Shown piece by piece: positions 7,779 through 15,947 of a stretch of 48,331 nt of DNA. This DNA comes from CAYWKL01 sp964459095 (GTDB taxonomy: Bacteria > Patescibacteriota > Microgenomatia > Daviesbacterales > UBA10151): assembly GCA_964459095.1 (NCBI GenBank), contig CAYWKL010000004.1:1-48331 (forward strand), read 5' to 3'. The notes below the pieces were generated by a model. It did not search any database. It had not been told where the DNA came from and saw only the letters and a program-made list of their open reading frames with translations. Position numbers and translations under genes: made by a program. Position 1 is the first letter of the stretch, and the number at the start of each line of letters is the position of its first letter.

Positions 7779-8402
7779 ATGGATACTAATCTTAATCAGA
7801 GACAAAGGCTTTTTATTCACTATTATGCTCAAGGTGTGGGAGGTAGGCAAAGTGCTATCAAAGCAGGGTATAAAAGTAAGAATGCTTCAGTCATTGCTTC
7901 ACAAAACTTAAGAAAAGTTAACATACGAAGAGCACTAGATACCTTGAATGATAGGGCTGGAGTAACCCCTTCGAGGCTAGTTTCTAACCTTTCGTCTGTG
8001 CTTACACAAATAAAAAATATCGAGTTCAGAGCTAGTGATTATGTAAAAATCATGGAGTTCTTGTTGAAGTTAAATGGTATATACCTTAAACCACCTCCAA
8101 GTAAAAGACCATCTAGGAAAAGATATGACAGGAACCCAAGCAGTAACAACCATCTACTAGCCAGCGAGTTATTCAATATAAAACATGAACCTATTATTAG
8201 GGAGAAGCCCAATGAATTACTTACAGAGCCTGAAGGAATCTCAAATCAAGTAGCTGAAATAAAGCAAGCAAAACCAAATGTAGTTAAAAAAGCTGTGCCT
8301 ATTCCTGCTCCGCTAAGAGAAATAAAACCTGCTTATTCTGGAAGAGGATTTAATGAACAGGAATCTGTTCCTTTTGGAAGTAAGATAAGTTACCCTGCCT
8401 GA
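7779..8402 (+). CDS. Terminase small subunit-like protein
   Basis: 207 aa. Residues 5-60 match the small-terminase DNA-binding signature: NLNQRQRLFIHYYAQG, GGRQSAIKAGYKSKNASVIAS and QNLRKVNIRRAL. In phages the small subunit picks the packaging site for the large subunit. No large subunit or capsid gene follows, so this may be a satellite that redirects packaging, or the domain may serve as a plain DNA binder. The C-terminal 100 residues are basic, Pro-rich and disordered. An extended -10 box (TATACT, 7763-7768) precedes the ATG by 10 nt. First gene of the element. Confidence 0.65.
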   Translation: MDTNLNQRQRLFIHYYAQGVGGRQSAIKAGYKSKNASVIASQNLRKVNIRRALDTLNDRAGVTPSRLVSNLSSVLTQIKNIEFRASDYVKIMEFLLKLNGIYLKPPPSKRPSRKRYDRNPSSNNHLLASELFNIKHEPIIREKPNELLTEPEGISNQVAEIKQAKPNVVKKAVPIPAPLREIKPAYSGRGFNEQESVPFGSKISYPA

Positions 8403-8429
8403 ACTTATACCAATTTAATTTATATTTAG

Positions 8430-9086
8430 ATGAAAATTAAGATTGATAAATCTCGTGGTAAATTTGATAAGCAGGACTTGGATTATATACAACTGCTTCA
8501 ATACAACAAGGCGTTTGAAGAATTGGTTGATGAAGCCAGGAAGGATCTTGGAATTACAAATAATTCATTGTTAAAAAACTATCCCACCGCAAAAATTTAT
8601 TCCTTGGCACAAAAGCATGCATCAAAAATCGTTAGTATTTTCTCTCTCCCAACTCCTTGGATTCAATCTATAAGTGATTTTATAGTTATGGGAAAATTTA
8701 CCACACCCGGCCCCGGGATATTTTTATCAGGATTTGCTACAAATTATCCATCTGGTGAGGCTGTAGATTTCCAAATTACTGTTACGCAGAAAACCTCACT
8801 GGACGAGATTCATAAACTTCTAAGAAAAAATAAAAAAGCTATCCAGAAGCATTTAAGTAAACTACCTATAAAAAATTCCCCTATTAGCTCAGAGTCAAAA
8901 ATAAAGTTGGAAGCCTACGAATTGCATTATAAGGGACTAAAGCCGAAGAAGATTGTTGAGGAACTGGATAAACTGTATAAAATTGGGAAATATGACTTTG
9001 AGGAAGGTTATCTTTTGCCCTCTGCTATAGATGTATCACGCTGGATTGGCGATCTGGATAGGAAACTTCAACGCAAACCCCGATAA
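8430..9086 (+). CDS. Hypothetical protein of the integrated element, 218 aa
   Basis: Family not recognised. No signal peptide. The N-terminal half is helical, a middle segment (FTTPGPGIFLSGFATNYPSG) looks like a tight beta region, and the C-terminal half holds a helix-turn-helix-like stretch (EAYELHYKGLKPKKIVEELD) that could bind DNA. It lies 27 bp after the terminase-like gene in the same direction, so it belongs to the same unit. Confidence 0.55.
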   Translation: MKIKIDKSRGKFDKQDLDYIQLLQYNKAFEELVDEARKDLGITNNSLLKNYPTAKIYSLAQKHASKIVSIFSLPTPWIQSISDFIVMGKFTTPGPGIFLSGFATNYPSGEAVDFQITVTQKTSLDEIHKLLRKNKKAIQKHLSKLPIKNSPISSESKIKLEAYELHYKGLKPKKIVEELDKLYKIGKYDFEEGYLLPSAIDVSRWIGDLDRKLQRKPR

Positions 9087-9148
9087 GATTTCTTCATAAT
9101 TTACTAAGGAAATTGTGACAATGAGAATATTTTGTGGCTGATGTAATG

Positions 9149-9181
9149 TGGTTGTGATAGGAAATTTAGATTTCACAACCA
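9149..9181 (+). promoter_or_regulatory. Inverted repeat directly before the DUF5659 gene
   Basis: Perfect 9-bp arms TGGTTGTGA and TCACAACCA with a 15-bp spacer end 1 nt before the ATG. As DNA it is a plausible operator; as RNA the hairpin would block initiation. Confidence 0.55.
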
Positions 9182-9182
9182 T

Positions 9183-9446
9183 ATGAATCAACGATATTTC
9201 AAAAATTCTGATTTGCATTTATGCGCATATCTTCTCGCTACATCAAGAGTAACATTGCTTGATATTGAATGGGATGATTCAGGCCAAGCAGTCTTCATCT
9301 TTACAGAACCTCAATTATCAGAAGAACTAAAAAATAAGTATTATTCCCACGAAGCTTCGATTGATCCATTTGCTTTAAGTCTTGCGCTCCGGGAACTCAA
9401 AAGTCGCCTATACCAACACAACAAATCATTTAGAGGGAAAGGGTGA
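9183..9446 (+). CDS. DUF5659-like small protein
   Basis: 87 aa. The layout matches my memory of the DUF5659 family common in Patescibacteria: an opening F-K-N-S-D-L-H-L-C-A-Y-L-L-A, a central strand (AVFIFTEP), a Y-x-x-x-E-A-S-I-D-P segment, and a final helix ALRELKSRLYQHN. The molecular role is unknown. It sits directly upstream of the replication gene of the element, with an inverted repeat before its start and another after its stop. Confidence 0.6.
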   Translation: MNQRYFKNSDLHLCAYLLATSRVTLLDIEWDDSGQAVFIFTEPQLSEELKNKYYSHEASIDPFALSLALRELKSRLYQHNKSFRGKG

Positions 9447-9461
9447 TTTTAACCTTGACGT

Positions 9462-9494
9462 CTGGACGTATGTCTAATCTCTGCATGCGTCCAG
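9462..9494 (+). promoter_or_regulatory. Inverted repeat upstream of the primase-polymerase gene
   Basis: Arms CTGGACG (9462-9468) and CGTCCAG (9488-9494), extended imperfectly by ACGT/TCGT, lie in the 70-bp gap before the replication gene. An operator, leader hairpin or replication-origin element are all possible. Confidence 0.45.
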
Positions 9495-9516
9495 TCGTGA
9501 GGGCTAACACTTAAAT

Positions 9517-11928
9517 ATGAGCAAAATAGATAGTAACAAAAATCCTAAATTAGAACAAGCGCTGCACTACGCTGAAAAGTTTGAGTGGAGTATTATTCCT
9601 GTTCGCGCAAATAAGAAACCATTATTGGCTAGCTGGAAAAAATATCAGAAAGAAAGAGCCAGTAGAGATCAGATTATAGGTTGGTTCAAGCAATTCCCAG
9701 ATGCAAATATAGCTGTTGTAACAGGCCAAATATCAAATTTACTTATTGTTGACATTGACCCAAGACATGGAGGAAGCTACGAGAAATTCAAGGATATTGA
9801 AACAGTAAAAAGTAAAACTGGTGGAAATGGTTATCACATATTCTTTCGTTATGAGGAAGGCGTTAAAAATCAAGCTGGAACCGTACCTGGAATCGATGTT
9901 CGTGGTGAAGCTGGATACGCAGTTCTTCCTGGTTCGACTCATGCGTCCGGCAAGATTTACAAGTGGATTACTCATCCTGACAAAGTTGCCATAGTCCCAC
10001 TACCTGATTTTGTCAAAGCATTATTACAAAAACCCAAAAGAAAAAATAAAAATAGCAATTGGGATAAGGATATTTTAAATGGTGTAGAAGTAGGCAGGAG
10101 AAACACAAGCGCTGCTTCAGTAGCCGGAAAACTCCTAAAACGATTCCCAGAGGAAGAATGGGAGGACGAGGCGTGGCCACTTCTCAAAGCGTGGAATCAG
10201 AAAAATAAGGAACCATTACCTGAAGAAGAACTCAGAGCTGTCTTTGAAAGTATAAAGCAGAAGCAGTCGGAAAATTCTGATGATACGGATGAAAAAAGCA
10301 AATCGGTAGCGCTTCAAATAGTTGAAGAAATCAAAAAAGAAAAGATCATCTTCTTTCATACTTCTTATAAAGAAGGGTATGCAGCAATTAAGGGCGATGG
10401 TCGAGAAGTTCTAAAGCTCCGTTCAAAATCCTTCAAGCAGTTCATTGCTTATCATGTATATAAAAATTTTGGCAGATTCATCTCAAGCGACACAATCAAT
10501 AATGTTATTCAACTTCTGGAAGGCAAGGCAATATTTGATGGTGAACAATATGACCTTCATACTCGAATAGCAAATTATGGTGATGCAATTTGGTATGACC
10601 TTGGGGATGGTTCAGCAGTACACTTAGATAAGTCTGGTTGGCGTGTTAGCGCTACACCGCCTATATTATTCAAAAGATTCCCTCATCAATTGGAACAAGT
10701 AGCACCAGTGGCAGGTGATGATATTATTGTTCTATGGAACTTTATCAATTTACACGATGAGGGTGAAAAGCTATTATTTCTGGTTTATACAGTTGCTTGC
10801 TTCATTCCAGATTTCCCTCATCCACTACTCGTGTTTTATGGCCCACAGGGAGCTGGTAAAACTACCCCACTTCGATTACTTAAATCTTTGATTGACCCTT
10901 CGGCTTTGAAAACTTTGAGTGCTCCTGATGGTATAAGAGAATTCGTTCAACTAGCATCCCACCATTATTTTTTCTTCCTGGATAACATATCTTCACTACC
11001 TGATTGGTTATCAGATGCACTAGCGAGGGCGTGTACCGGCGATGGATTTACTAAGCGGGAGCTGTTCTCAGATGACGATGATGTCATTTATTCATTCCAA
11101 AGAAGCGTTGGACTCAATGGGATTAACCTTGTAGTTCAAAAGGCTGATTTACTGGATAGGTCAATACTCATTGGACTTGAGCGAATATCCAAAGACAGTA
11201 GGCGTGAGGAGCAAGAGTTCTGGAAAGAGTTTGATAAGTTAAAACCTCAAATTTTAGGCGCAGTATTTGATGTTGTGGTACTGGCGCTTATAGAGTATCC
11301 CAACATTTCCCTCGAATCTCATCCTCGTATGGCTGATTTTGCTAGGTGGGGTTGTGCCATTGCCCGAGCACTAGGATACGAAGATAAGGATTTTTTAGAT
11401 GCATATAATCGCAATATAGTCAGCCAAAATGAGGCTGCAATTGAAGCTAGCCCTGTTGGTACTACTATTGTTACTCTTATGGAGGATCAGGAGGTTTGGG
11501 AAGGTACTCCAACTCAACTACTAACTGACCTAGAGAAACTAGCGGAGAGCTTAAAAGTTAATGTGAAGGCCAGAGATTGGCCCAAAGACCCCTCATGGCT
11601 GACCCGGCGGATTCAACTTATCCATTCAAATCTTGCTGACCAAGGAATTAAGGTAACTAGAGACGACAAGTCTAGGCCAAGAAGATTGATACTCCAGAAA
11701 GTATCGGAAAATCCTGTCGCTGCTGACAATGGTGACGAAGCAAGCCCTGATAATACCAATTCTCCGACACCATCCTTGCCACCATCAGAAGTTACTGACA
11801 CAGATGCTGACAGTCAAACTAGTTTGTTCTCTGGCCCTAAGACAGGAGCGACACCAACGACACCATTTACCCCAGTTATAGGTGATGACCAAGGGAAGGA
11901 GGAAGAAGATGAATCCTTCCCGTATTGA
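9517..11928 (+). CDS. Primase-polymerase (AEP) fused to SF3-like helicase
   Basis: 803 aa. The N-terminal bifunctional primase/polymerase domain shows the metal motif LLIVDIDPRHGG, the GGNGYHIFF motif and IDVRGEAGYAVLPGSTH. A linker with a charged helix follows. The C-terminal ATPase has Walker A GPQGAGKT at about 442-449 and a candidate Walker B (HYFFFLDNIS). This is the usual replication protein of phages, plasmids and satellites: it primes and unwinds the element's own DNA. The last 80 residues are Pro/Ser/Asp-rich and probably disordered. The 3' end overlaps the next gene by 20 bp, with a strong Shine-Dalgarno inside this gene. Confidence 0.85.
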   Translation: MSKIDSNKNPKLEQALHYAEKFEWSIIPVRANKKPLLASWKKYQKERASRDQIIGWFKQFPDANIAVVTGQISNLLIVDIDPRHGGSYEKFKDIETVKSKTGGNGYHIFFRYEEGVKNQAGTVPGIDVRGEAGYAVLPGSTHASGKIYKWITHPDKVAIVPLPDFVKALLQKPKRKNKNSNWDKDILNGVEVGRRNTSAASVAGKLLKRFPEEEWEDEAWPLLKAWNQKNKEPLPEEELRAVFESIKQKQSENSDDTDEKSKSVALQIVEEIKKEKIIFFHTSYKEGYAAIKGDGREVLKLRSKSFKQFIAYHVYKNFGRFISSDTINNVIQLLEGKAIFDGEQYDLHTRIANYGDAIWYDLGDGSAVHLDKSGWRVSATPPILFKRFPHQLEQVAPVAGDDIIVLWNFINLHDEGEKLLFLVYTVACFIPDFPHPLLVFYGPQGAGKTTPLRLLKSLIDPSALKTLSAPDGIREFVQLASHHYFFFLDNISSLPDWLSDALARACTGDGFTKRELFSDDDDVIYSFQRSVGLNGINLVVQKADLLDRSILIGLERISKDSRREEQEFWKEFDKLKPQILGAVFDVVVLALIEYPNISLESHPRMADFARWGCAIARALGYEDKDFLDAYNRNIVSQNEAAIEASPVGTTIVTLMEDQEVWEGTPTQLLTDLEKLAESLKVNVKARDWPKDPSWLTRRIQLIHSNLADQGIKVTRDDKSRPRRLILQKVSENPVAADNGDEASPDNTNSPTPSLPPSEVTDTDADSQTSLFSGPKTGATPTTPFTPVIGDDQGKEEEDESFPY

Positions 11929-12157
11929 ACGCATCAAAGAATTATTCCTAAAGCTGAAGGTTGGGTACGACTGGTGTCATAAAAACGAATCTTATGAGAA
12001 GAGGCAATTCGAGTTATTCGACAGAAGTAAACCTATCTTTGATGAGTTAGAACAGCTTGGTGTAAGCAGATCATTCTCCTCAACTCTTTTCTTCTTTGGC
12101 CCGGCAATTACTGATGAATTGGTTCAGCAATTCAAAGAGGAGGCAAAGAAGGCATGA
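11909..12157 (+). CDS. Small hypothetical protein, 82 aa
   Basis: I chose the ATG at 11909 over an in-frame ATG at 11882 because a perfect Shine-Dalgarno, AAGGAGG (11896-11902), lies 6 nt before it. The protein is helical and charged (IKELFLKLKVGYDWCHKN...FDELEQLGVSRSF). It is coupled to the replication gene upstream (20-bp overlap) and to the next small gene (ATGA overlap). Function unknown; an accessory replication or regulatory protein of the element is plausible. Confidence 0.65.
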   Translation: MNPSRIERIKELFLKLKVGYDWCHKNESYEKRQFELFDRSKPIFDELEQLGVSRSFSSTLFFFGPAITDELVQQFKEEAKKA

Positions 12158-12354
12158 CAAAGTTATCCCAGACGGATTTAGAGAAGTTTCAAGACGCAGT
12201 TAAAAAAGACTATGGTGTCGAGCTTAAAGGTGAAAAATTATACCAAGCTGCGTTCAACTTGCTGAAATTCTTTGAAGCACTAATCAGATTTGACCAAAAA
12301 GATAAAGAGAATAAAGAAGTACCAATTCAACAGGTTCGAAAGTCGTCCAAGTGA
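12154..12354 (+). CDS. Small hypothetical protein, 66 aa
   Basis: It starts in a 4-nt ATGA overlap with the preceding gene, a hallmark of translational coupling. The sequence (LEKFQDAVKKDYGVELKGEK...LLKFFEALIRF) is predicted helical with a basic tail. It is a typical tiny element gene with no recognised family. Confidence 0.6.
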   Translation: MTKLSQTDLEKFQDAVKKDYGVELKGEKLYQAAFNLLKFFEALIRFDQKDKENKEVPIQQVRKSSK

Positions 12355-12394
12355 CTATCTTGAATGGTGACGCTTGCTAAATCACAATACAAAT

Positions 12395-13912
12395 ATGGAA
12401 GAATCAATATCAATCAATAGAATTAGCTCTCAAAGACAAGACGAAGGTTATTCGCTGCCTCAACAAGCAAAAGCTAATCGTGAGAAAGCAGAAAGTGATA
12501 ACCGAAAAATAGTTAAGGAGTTTAACATAATTGAGTCTGCACAGGCTTCAGAGAAAAGGGATGACTTTAATGAAATGATATCTTATATTAAAGCTCACAA
12601 GAACATTAAGTTCGTCTATATTGAAAAGCCAGACAGACTAACTCGTAACCTAAAAGATGCCACTTTAGCCTATGATTTGGTATATAATTATGATATTACC
12701 TTCGTTTTTACAAGGGATAACTTTGTTCTAAATAAGAACTCAAATTCACATGCTAAATTTCAATTTGATATAAAAGCCGTGCTAGCTAAAAATTACATAG
12801 ATAACTTATCTGATGAAGTTAAAAAAGGGCAAAGAGGAATGCTTGAAGAGGGTAAGTGGCCCGGCGGCGCATCTCCTACTGGTTATAAGAAGGTTGATAA
12901 GATACTTATTCCAGATTCACCAAGAGATGGGTTTATCGTTCAAACATTCGAACTCTATGCCTCTGGTTCGCACTCCCTAAAATCTCTCAAGAAAGAAATG
13001 GACAATAGAGGTTTTAGGTCTCAACACGGCAAACCTCTTACAAGAAGTAATTATCATGTAATTTTAACTAACCCAATATACTACGGAGCGATGCGTTGGA
13101 ATGGTCATTTGTATGAAGGCAAACATCAACCCTTAATTGACCAAGAGTTATTTGATAGAGTTCAGGAAATGTTACAAAGAACGAAAAATGGTGAAATAAT
13201 ACCTGTATATGCAAAGCACAATGTTACTTATCGAGGATTATTACAATGTGGTGAGTGTGGAAGCAAAATTACTGCTGAAGAAAAGACTAAAACAAATAAG
13301 GGAGACGGCAAAGTTCATAGATGGGTATATTATCACTGCACACACTTCAAACCCTGTAACCAAAAAGGTGCTGTAAGAGAAGAAAAGATTGATGATGAGA
13401 TTATCTCTACATTACAATCTTTGTCTTTAGGTCAAAATACTACTGAATGGTTAAAAGAAAAGCTGAGAGAAAGCCATCAAGAAGAAATTAAATTCAGGGA
13501 ACAATCTCTACTTCATTTGAACAATACTCTTGCACAAGTTAGAAACAGACTGGATAAGGTTTATGATGACAAATTAGACGGAGAAATTGATGAAGCAACA
13601 TATCATAGAAAGCGAGAACAATTACTTGAGGAACAATCACTACTGTTAAGTCAAATCAAACAACATGCAGTAGCAGATAAGAAATATGTTGACTTCGGAT
13701 GTCTTGTCTTAGATGTGGCTCAACAAGCTGGAGAAATCTATAAGGTTCGAAAGCCAGAGGAAAAGAGATACCTGTCTAATTTTGTATTTTCGAACCTCTC
13801 TTTGGTAGATAAAAATGTTAAATTTAGCTTCAACTCTGTCTTCCAAGCGCTCCTCAACTACCAAAAATCAGGTAATTGGCTGCGGGACTTGGATTCGGAC
13901 CAAGATAGATAG
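12395..13912 (+). CDS. Large serine recombinase (integrase)
   Basis: About 505 aa from the ATG at 12395; a TTG at 12374 is an alternative start. The resolvase-type catalytic domain opens with SINRISSQRQDEGYSLPQQ, the Ser nucleophile lying in R-I-S-S; EKPDRLTRN is the conserved ExxDRLxR motif. The recombinase domain (GGASPTGYKKV...GMLEEGKWP) is followed by a zinc ribbon (CGECGSKI...CTHFKPC) and a long coiled coil (residues about 370-450). It should integrate and excise the element. Its last 11 codons lie inside the tRNA-Gln gene on the opposite strand. Confidence 0.92.
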   Translation: MEESISINRISSQRQDEGYSLPQQAKANREKAESDNRKIVKEFNIIESAQASEKRDDFNEMISYIKAHKNIKFVYIEKPDRLTRNLKDATLAYDLVYNYDITFVFTRDNFVLNKNSNSHAKFQFDIKAVLAKNYIDNLSDEVKKGQRGMLEEGKWPGGASPTGYKKVDKILIPDSPRDGFIVQTFELYASGSHSLKSLKKEMDNRGFRSQHGKPLTRSNYHVILTNPIYYGAMRWNGHLYEGKHQPLIDQELFDRVQEMLQRTKNGEIIPVYAKHNVTYRGLLQCGECGSKITAEEKTKTNKGDGKVHRWVYYHCTHFKPCNQKGAVREEKIDDEIISTLQSLSLGQNTTEWLKEKLRESHQEEIKFREQSLLHLNNTLAQVRNRLDKVYDDKLDGEIDEATYHRKREQLLEEQSLLLSQIKQHAVADKKYVDFGCLVLDVAQQAGEIYKVRKPEEKRYLSNFVFSNLSLVDKNVKFSFNSVFQALLNYQKSGNWLRDLDSDQDR

Positions 13913-13950
13913 CTCCAAAGGCTATCGTCCTACCATTAGACGATCCCGCA
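13880..13950 (-). tRNA. tRNA-Gln (UUG)
   Basis: Cloverleaf read by eye: acceptor TGCGGGA/TCCCGCA, D arm with GTCTAATGGTAGGAC, anticodon stem ATAGC/GCTAT with loop CTTTGGA (anticodon TTG), T stem CTTGG/CCAAG. The T loop is TCCGAAT, so position 55 is C instead of the near-universal U. Discriminator G; CCA is not encoded. The 3' half overlaps the end of the serine recombinase gene. Confidence 0.92.
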
Positions 13951-13954
13951 GTAT
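13934..13954. repeat. Direct repeat copy 1 (tRNA-Gln 5' end; candidate att core)
   Basis: A 21-bp sequence from CATTAGACG to CGCAGTAT covers the acceptor 5' strand and part of the D arm of tRNA-Gln. It is repeated exactly at 14008-14028. Confidence 0.75.
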
Positions 13955-14028
13955 GCAATACTAAGGGGCGGATAATGGCAAGGTTCTGACGAAGTCATGG
14001 TTCTTATCATTAGACGATCCCGCAGTAT
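13955..14028 (-). pseudogene. Degenerate second copy of tRNA-Gln (direct repeat copy 2)
   Basis: The 21-bp repeat at 14008-14028 restarts the tRNA 5' end on the minus strand. The sequence after it no longer folds into matching anticodon, T and acceptor arms. It looks like a broken tRNA left by integration or recombination at this site. The remaining gap to 14100 shows only promoter sequence. Confidence 0.5.
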
Positions 14029-14099
14029 CCTAAAATTTTAACACAATTTTAGATCTTAGGATAAAATGGGGTCCAAAATTTGAATTTAGACCGATAGTG

Positions 14100-14108
14100 T
14101 GATATACT
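14100..14108 (+). promoter_or_regulatory. Extended -10 promoter of the VanW-like gene
   Basis: TG-A-TATACT. Transcription should begin near 14115, just before a hairpin at 14117. Confidence 0.6.
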
Positions 14109-14116
14109 GTACTCCT

Positions 14117-14141
14117 AGTCTTCCGCAAGGGAGACTTTTTT
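14117..14141 (+). terminator. 5'-leader hairpin with T-run before the VanW-like gene
   Basis: An 8-bp stem (AGTCTTCC/GGGAGACT with one G-T pair) is closed by a GCAA tetraloop and followed directly by six T. It lies at the predicted 5' end of the mRNA, 6 nt before the ATG. It could be an attenuating terminator or a 5' stabilising stem-loop. Confidence 0.65.
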
Positions 14142-14147
14142 AAACCT

Positions 14148-14795
14148 ATGTTTGCCCAAATTTTTACTAATATAGCCGCTGTTTCAATTCTTACACTTGC
14201 AGCTATTCCAAATACTAATCCACAAATAGAACTTGCCTCACAAGAGATTAACCTGGCAGAGCGTACTCCTGGTGGAGGCTATATGTCAGATATCATGGCA
14301 GATAACATTCTGCTTAATTTAGCCTACTTGAACAATGAAGTTTCTGATCCTAAGAATATCAATTGGGATGATGTTAGAAAATCTAGAACTATTGAGTTTA
14401 GGTTAAAACAAGGGGAAATTTTTGCTTTCCACGAAGACTTTTTGCCAGAGTATGAAAGCAAAGTAGCTTTAACCACTAAAGCTAGGTTTAACTATGAGCA
14501 AGGCTTTAAACACGATGGTTACTTAATGGGAGATGGTGTTTGCCATTTAGCCTCTTTAATGAATTGGGTGGCTAAAGATGCTGGACTTAAAACTGATGTT
14601 CCAACTAACCATGACTTTATGGCTATACCCGGGATTGCTAAAGAGTACGGAGTGGCCCTTTACTTCATGCCTGGGTTAAAGGAAGCTAATGCAAGGCAGA
14701 ATTTATATATAACTAATAATAAAGAAAAGGAAGTAATTTTTAAGTTTATTATTGAGGGCAAAAACCTAGAACTTAAGATTTTAGAGGAAATTTAG
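14148..14795 (+). CDS. VanW-like exported protein
   Basis: 215 aa. An N-terminal hydrophobic segment (AQIFTNIAAVSILTLAAI) acts as signal or anchor. The rest matches the VanW family: FRLKQGEIFAFHEDFLPEY corresponds to the usual P-G-E-x-F-S-F, and GDGVCHLASLMNWVAKDAGL to the G-G-G-I-C-Q-x-S-T block. VanW proteins occur in vancomycin-resistance clusters and widely outside them; their function is unknown and probably concerns the cell wall. The gene has a hairpin in its leader and an intrinsic terminator at 14817-14839. Confidence 0.75.
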   Translation: MFAQIFTNIAAVSILTLAAIPNTNPQIELASQEINLAERTPGGGYMSDIMADNILLNLAYLNNEVSDPKNINWDDVRKSRTIEFRLKQGEIFAFHEDFLPEYESKVALTTKARFNYEQGFKHDGYLMGDGVCHLASLMNWVAKDAGLKTDVPTNHDFMAIPGIAKEYGVALYFMPGLKEANARQNLYITNNKEKEVIFKFIIEGKNLELKILEEI

Positions 14796-14816
14796 GCTCT
14801 AACTTTTAACCTCTTT

Positions 14817-14839
14817 GCGCAATTTATTGCGCGTTTTTT
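14817..14839 (+). terminator. Intrinsic terminator of the VanW-like gene
   Basis: GCGCAAT-TT-ATTGCGC forms a perfect 7-bp stem with a tight loop, followed by GTTTTTT. It starts 22 bp after the stop codon. Confidence 0.8.
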
Positions 14840-14865
14840 GCGTGATAATATGGTACAATATAGGT

Positions 14866-15924
14866 ATGAGTTTTAAACCAAAATACTCTATTTCCTCTGA
14901 AGTTTTAACAGCTATTTCTGAGATAGCTGAAATAAAAACCATAGTGGAAAGATCTAAAGTCTTGCCTTTAAACGAGCTTCACTTAAAAAGGCAGGCTTTA
15001 ATAAGAATGGTCCATACCTCTACCTCTATTGAAGGAAATAAGTTGCAAGAATACCAGGTAGATAAAGTGTTATCAGGTATGTCTGTTGCTGCAGATAGCA
15101 AAAGTATTAAAGAGGTTAAAAATTACCAAGATGCTGTAAAAGAGGTTGATAAGCTCTCTGAAAAAAAGATTAAAATAAATATAGATCTAATTCTTAAACT
15201 TCACTCAATTAGTATGAAGGGACTCTTGGAGAACCAAAAAATAGGCAAATTCAGGCCAGGAGATGTTTATATTGTGGATGATTTGGGAGCAGGAAAAGAA
15301 AAATTAAGGTTTAGAGGCCCAGAGGCTAGCCAAATCAAACCGCTGATCCAAGAACTTCTCAATTGGTTGAAACAAGCAGAAAAGAAAGAGCTTCACCCAA
15401 TTATAAAAGCTGGAATATTCCACTCTCAATTTGTTCACATTCACCCTTTTTCTGATGGGAATGGTAGGGTTACAAGGCTTTTAACCACACTTCTTTTATA
15501 TTTAGATGGTTGGGATTTTAGGAGTGTTTTAGTGCTGGAGGAGTTTTATAATAAAAACAGGCAAAATTATTATAATGGTTTAGCCTATGGTTGGCCAGAT
15601 AAGTATGAGGAGGGAGCTGATTTTACTGATTGGCTTGAGTATTTTGTGGCAGGATTTTTAGTTGAAGCAAGAAAAGTAAAGCAAACTATAACTTCACTGG
15701 GTTTTGACAAGGTTGCGGGCAGTGAGCAAACTTATCTTGACCCAGATGAGATTAAGATCATGGACTATTTGGGAACCACAGACAGGATAAAAAGCGAGGA
15801 CATAGTTAAGTTATTAAAAGTTGCCAAAAGAACTGCCCAGCTTAAGCTAAAACAACTTGCTGATAAAAAATTAATAAAACTAGAGGGTAAAGGCCCAAGT
15901 AGCTACTATATTTCAGTTGCGTGA
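14866..15924 (+). CDS. Fic-family protein (AMP transferase type)
   Basis: 352 aa from the ATG at 14866. I prefer this start because an extended -10 box (TG-G-TACAAT, 14851-14859) ends 6 nt before it. The Fic motif is HPFSDGNGRVTR, with catalytic His, the anion-binding loop and Arg all intact. Near the N terminus TSTSIEGN matches the inhibitory helix motif (S/T)xxxE(G/N), so the enzyme can probably switch itself off. The C-terminal 60 residues form a winged helix (IKSEDIVKLLKVAKRTAQLK). Fic enzymes AMPylate proteins; the target is unknown. A Fic-type self-regulating toxin or regulator is possible. Confidence 0.9.
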   Translation: MSFKPKYSISSEVLTAISEIAEIKTIVERSKVLPLNELHLKRQALIRMVHTSTSIEGNKLQEYQVDKVLSGMSVAADSKSIKEVKNYQDAVKEVDKLSEKKIKINIDLILKLHSISMKGLLENQKIGKFRPGDVYIVDDLGAGKEKLRFRGPEASQIKPLIQELLNWLKQAEKKELHPIIKAGIFHSQFVHIHPFSDGNGRVTRLLTTLLLYLDGWDFRSVLVLEEFYNKNRQNYYNGLAYGWPDKYEEGADFTDWLEYFVAGFLVEARKVKQTITSLGFDKVAGSEQTYLDPDEIKIMDYLGTTDRIKSEDIVKLLKVAKRTAQLKLKQLADKKLIKLEGKGPSSYYISVA

Positions 15925-15947
15925 TTTCCTGCGTGATTATTGCGCGA

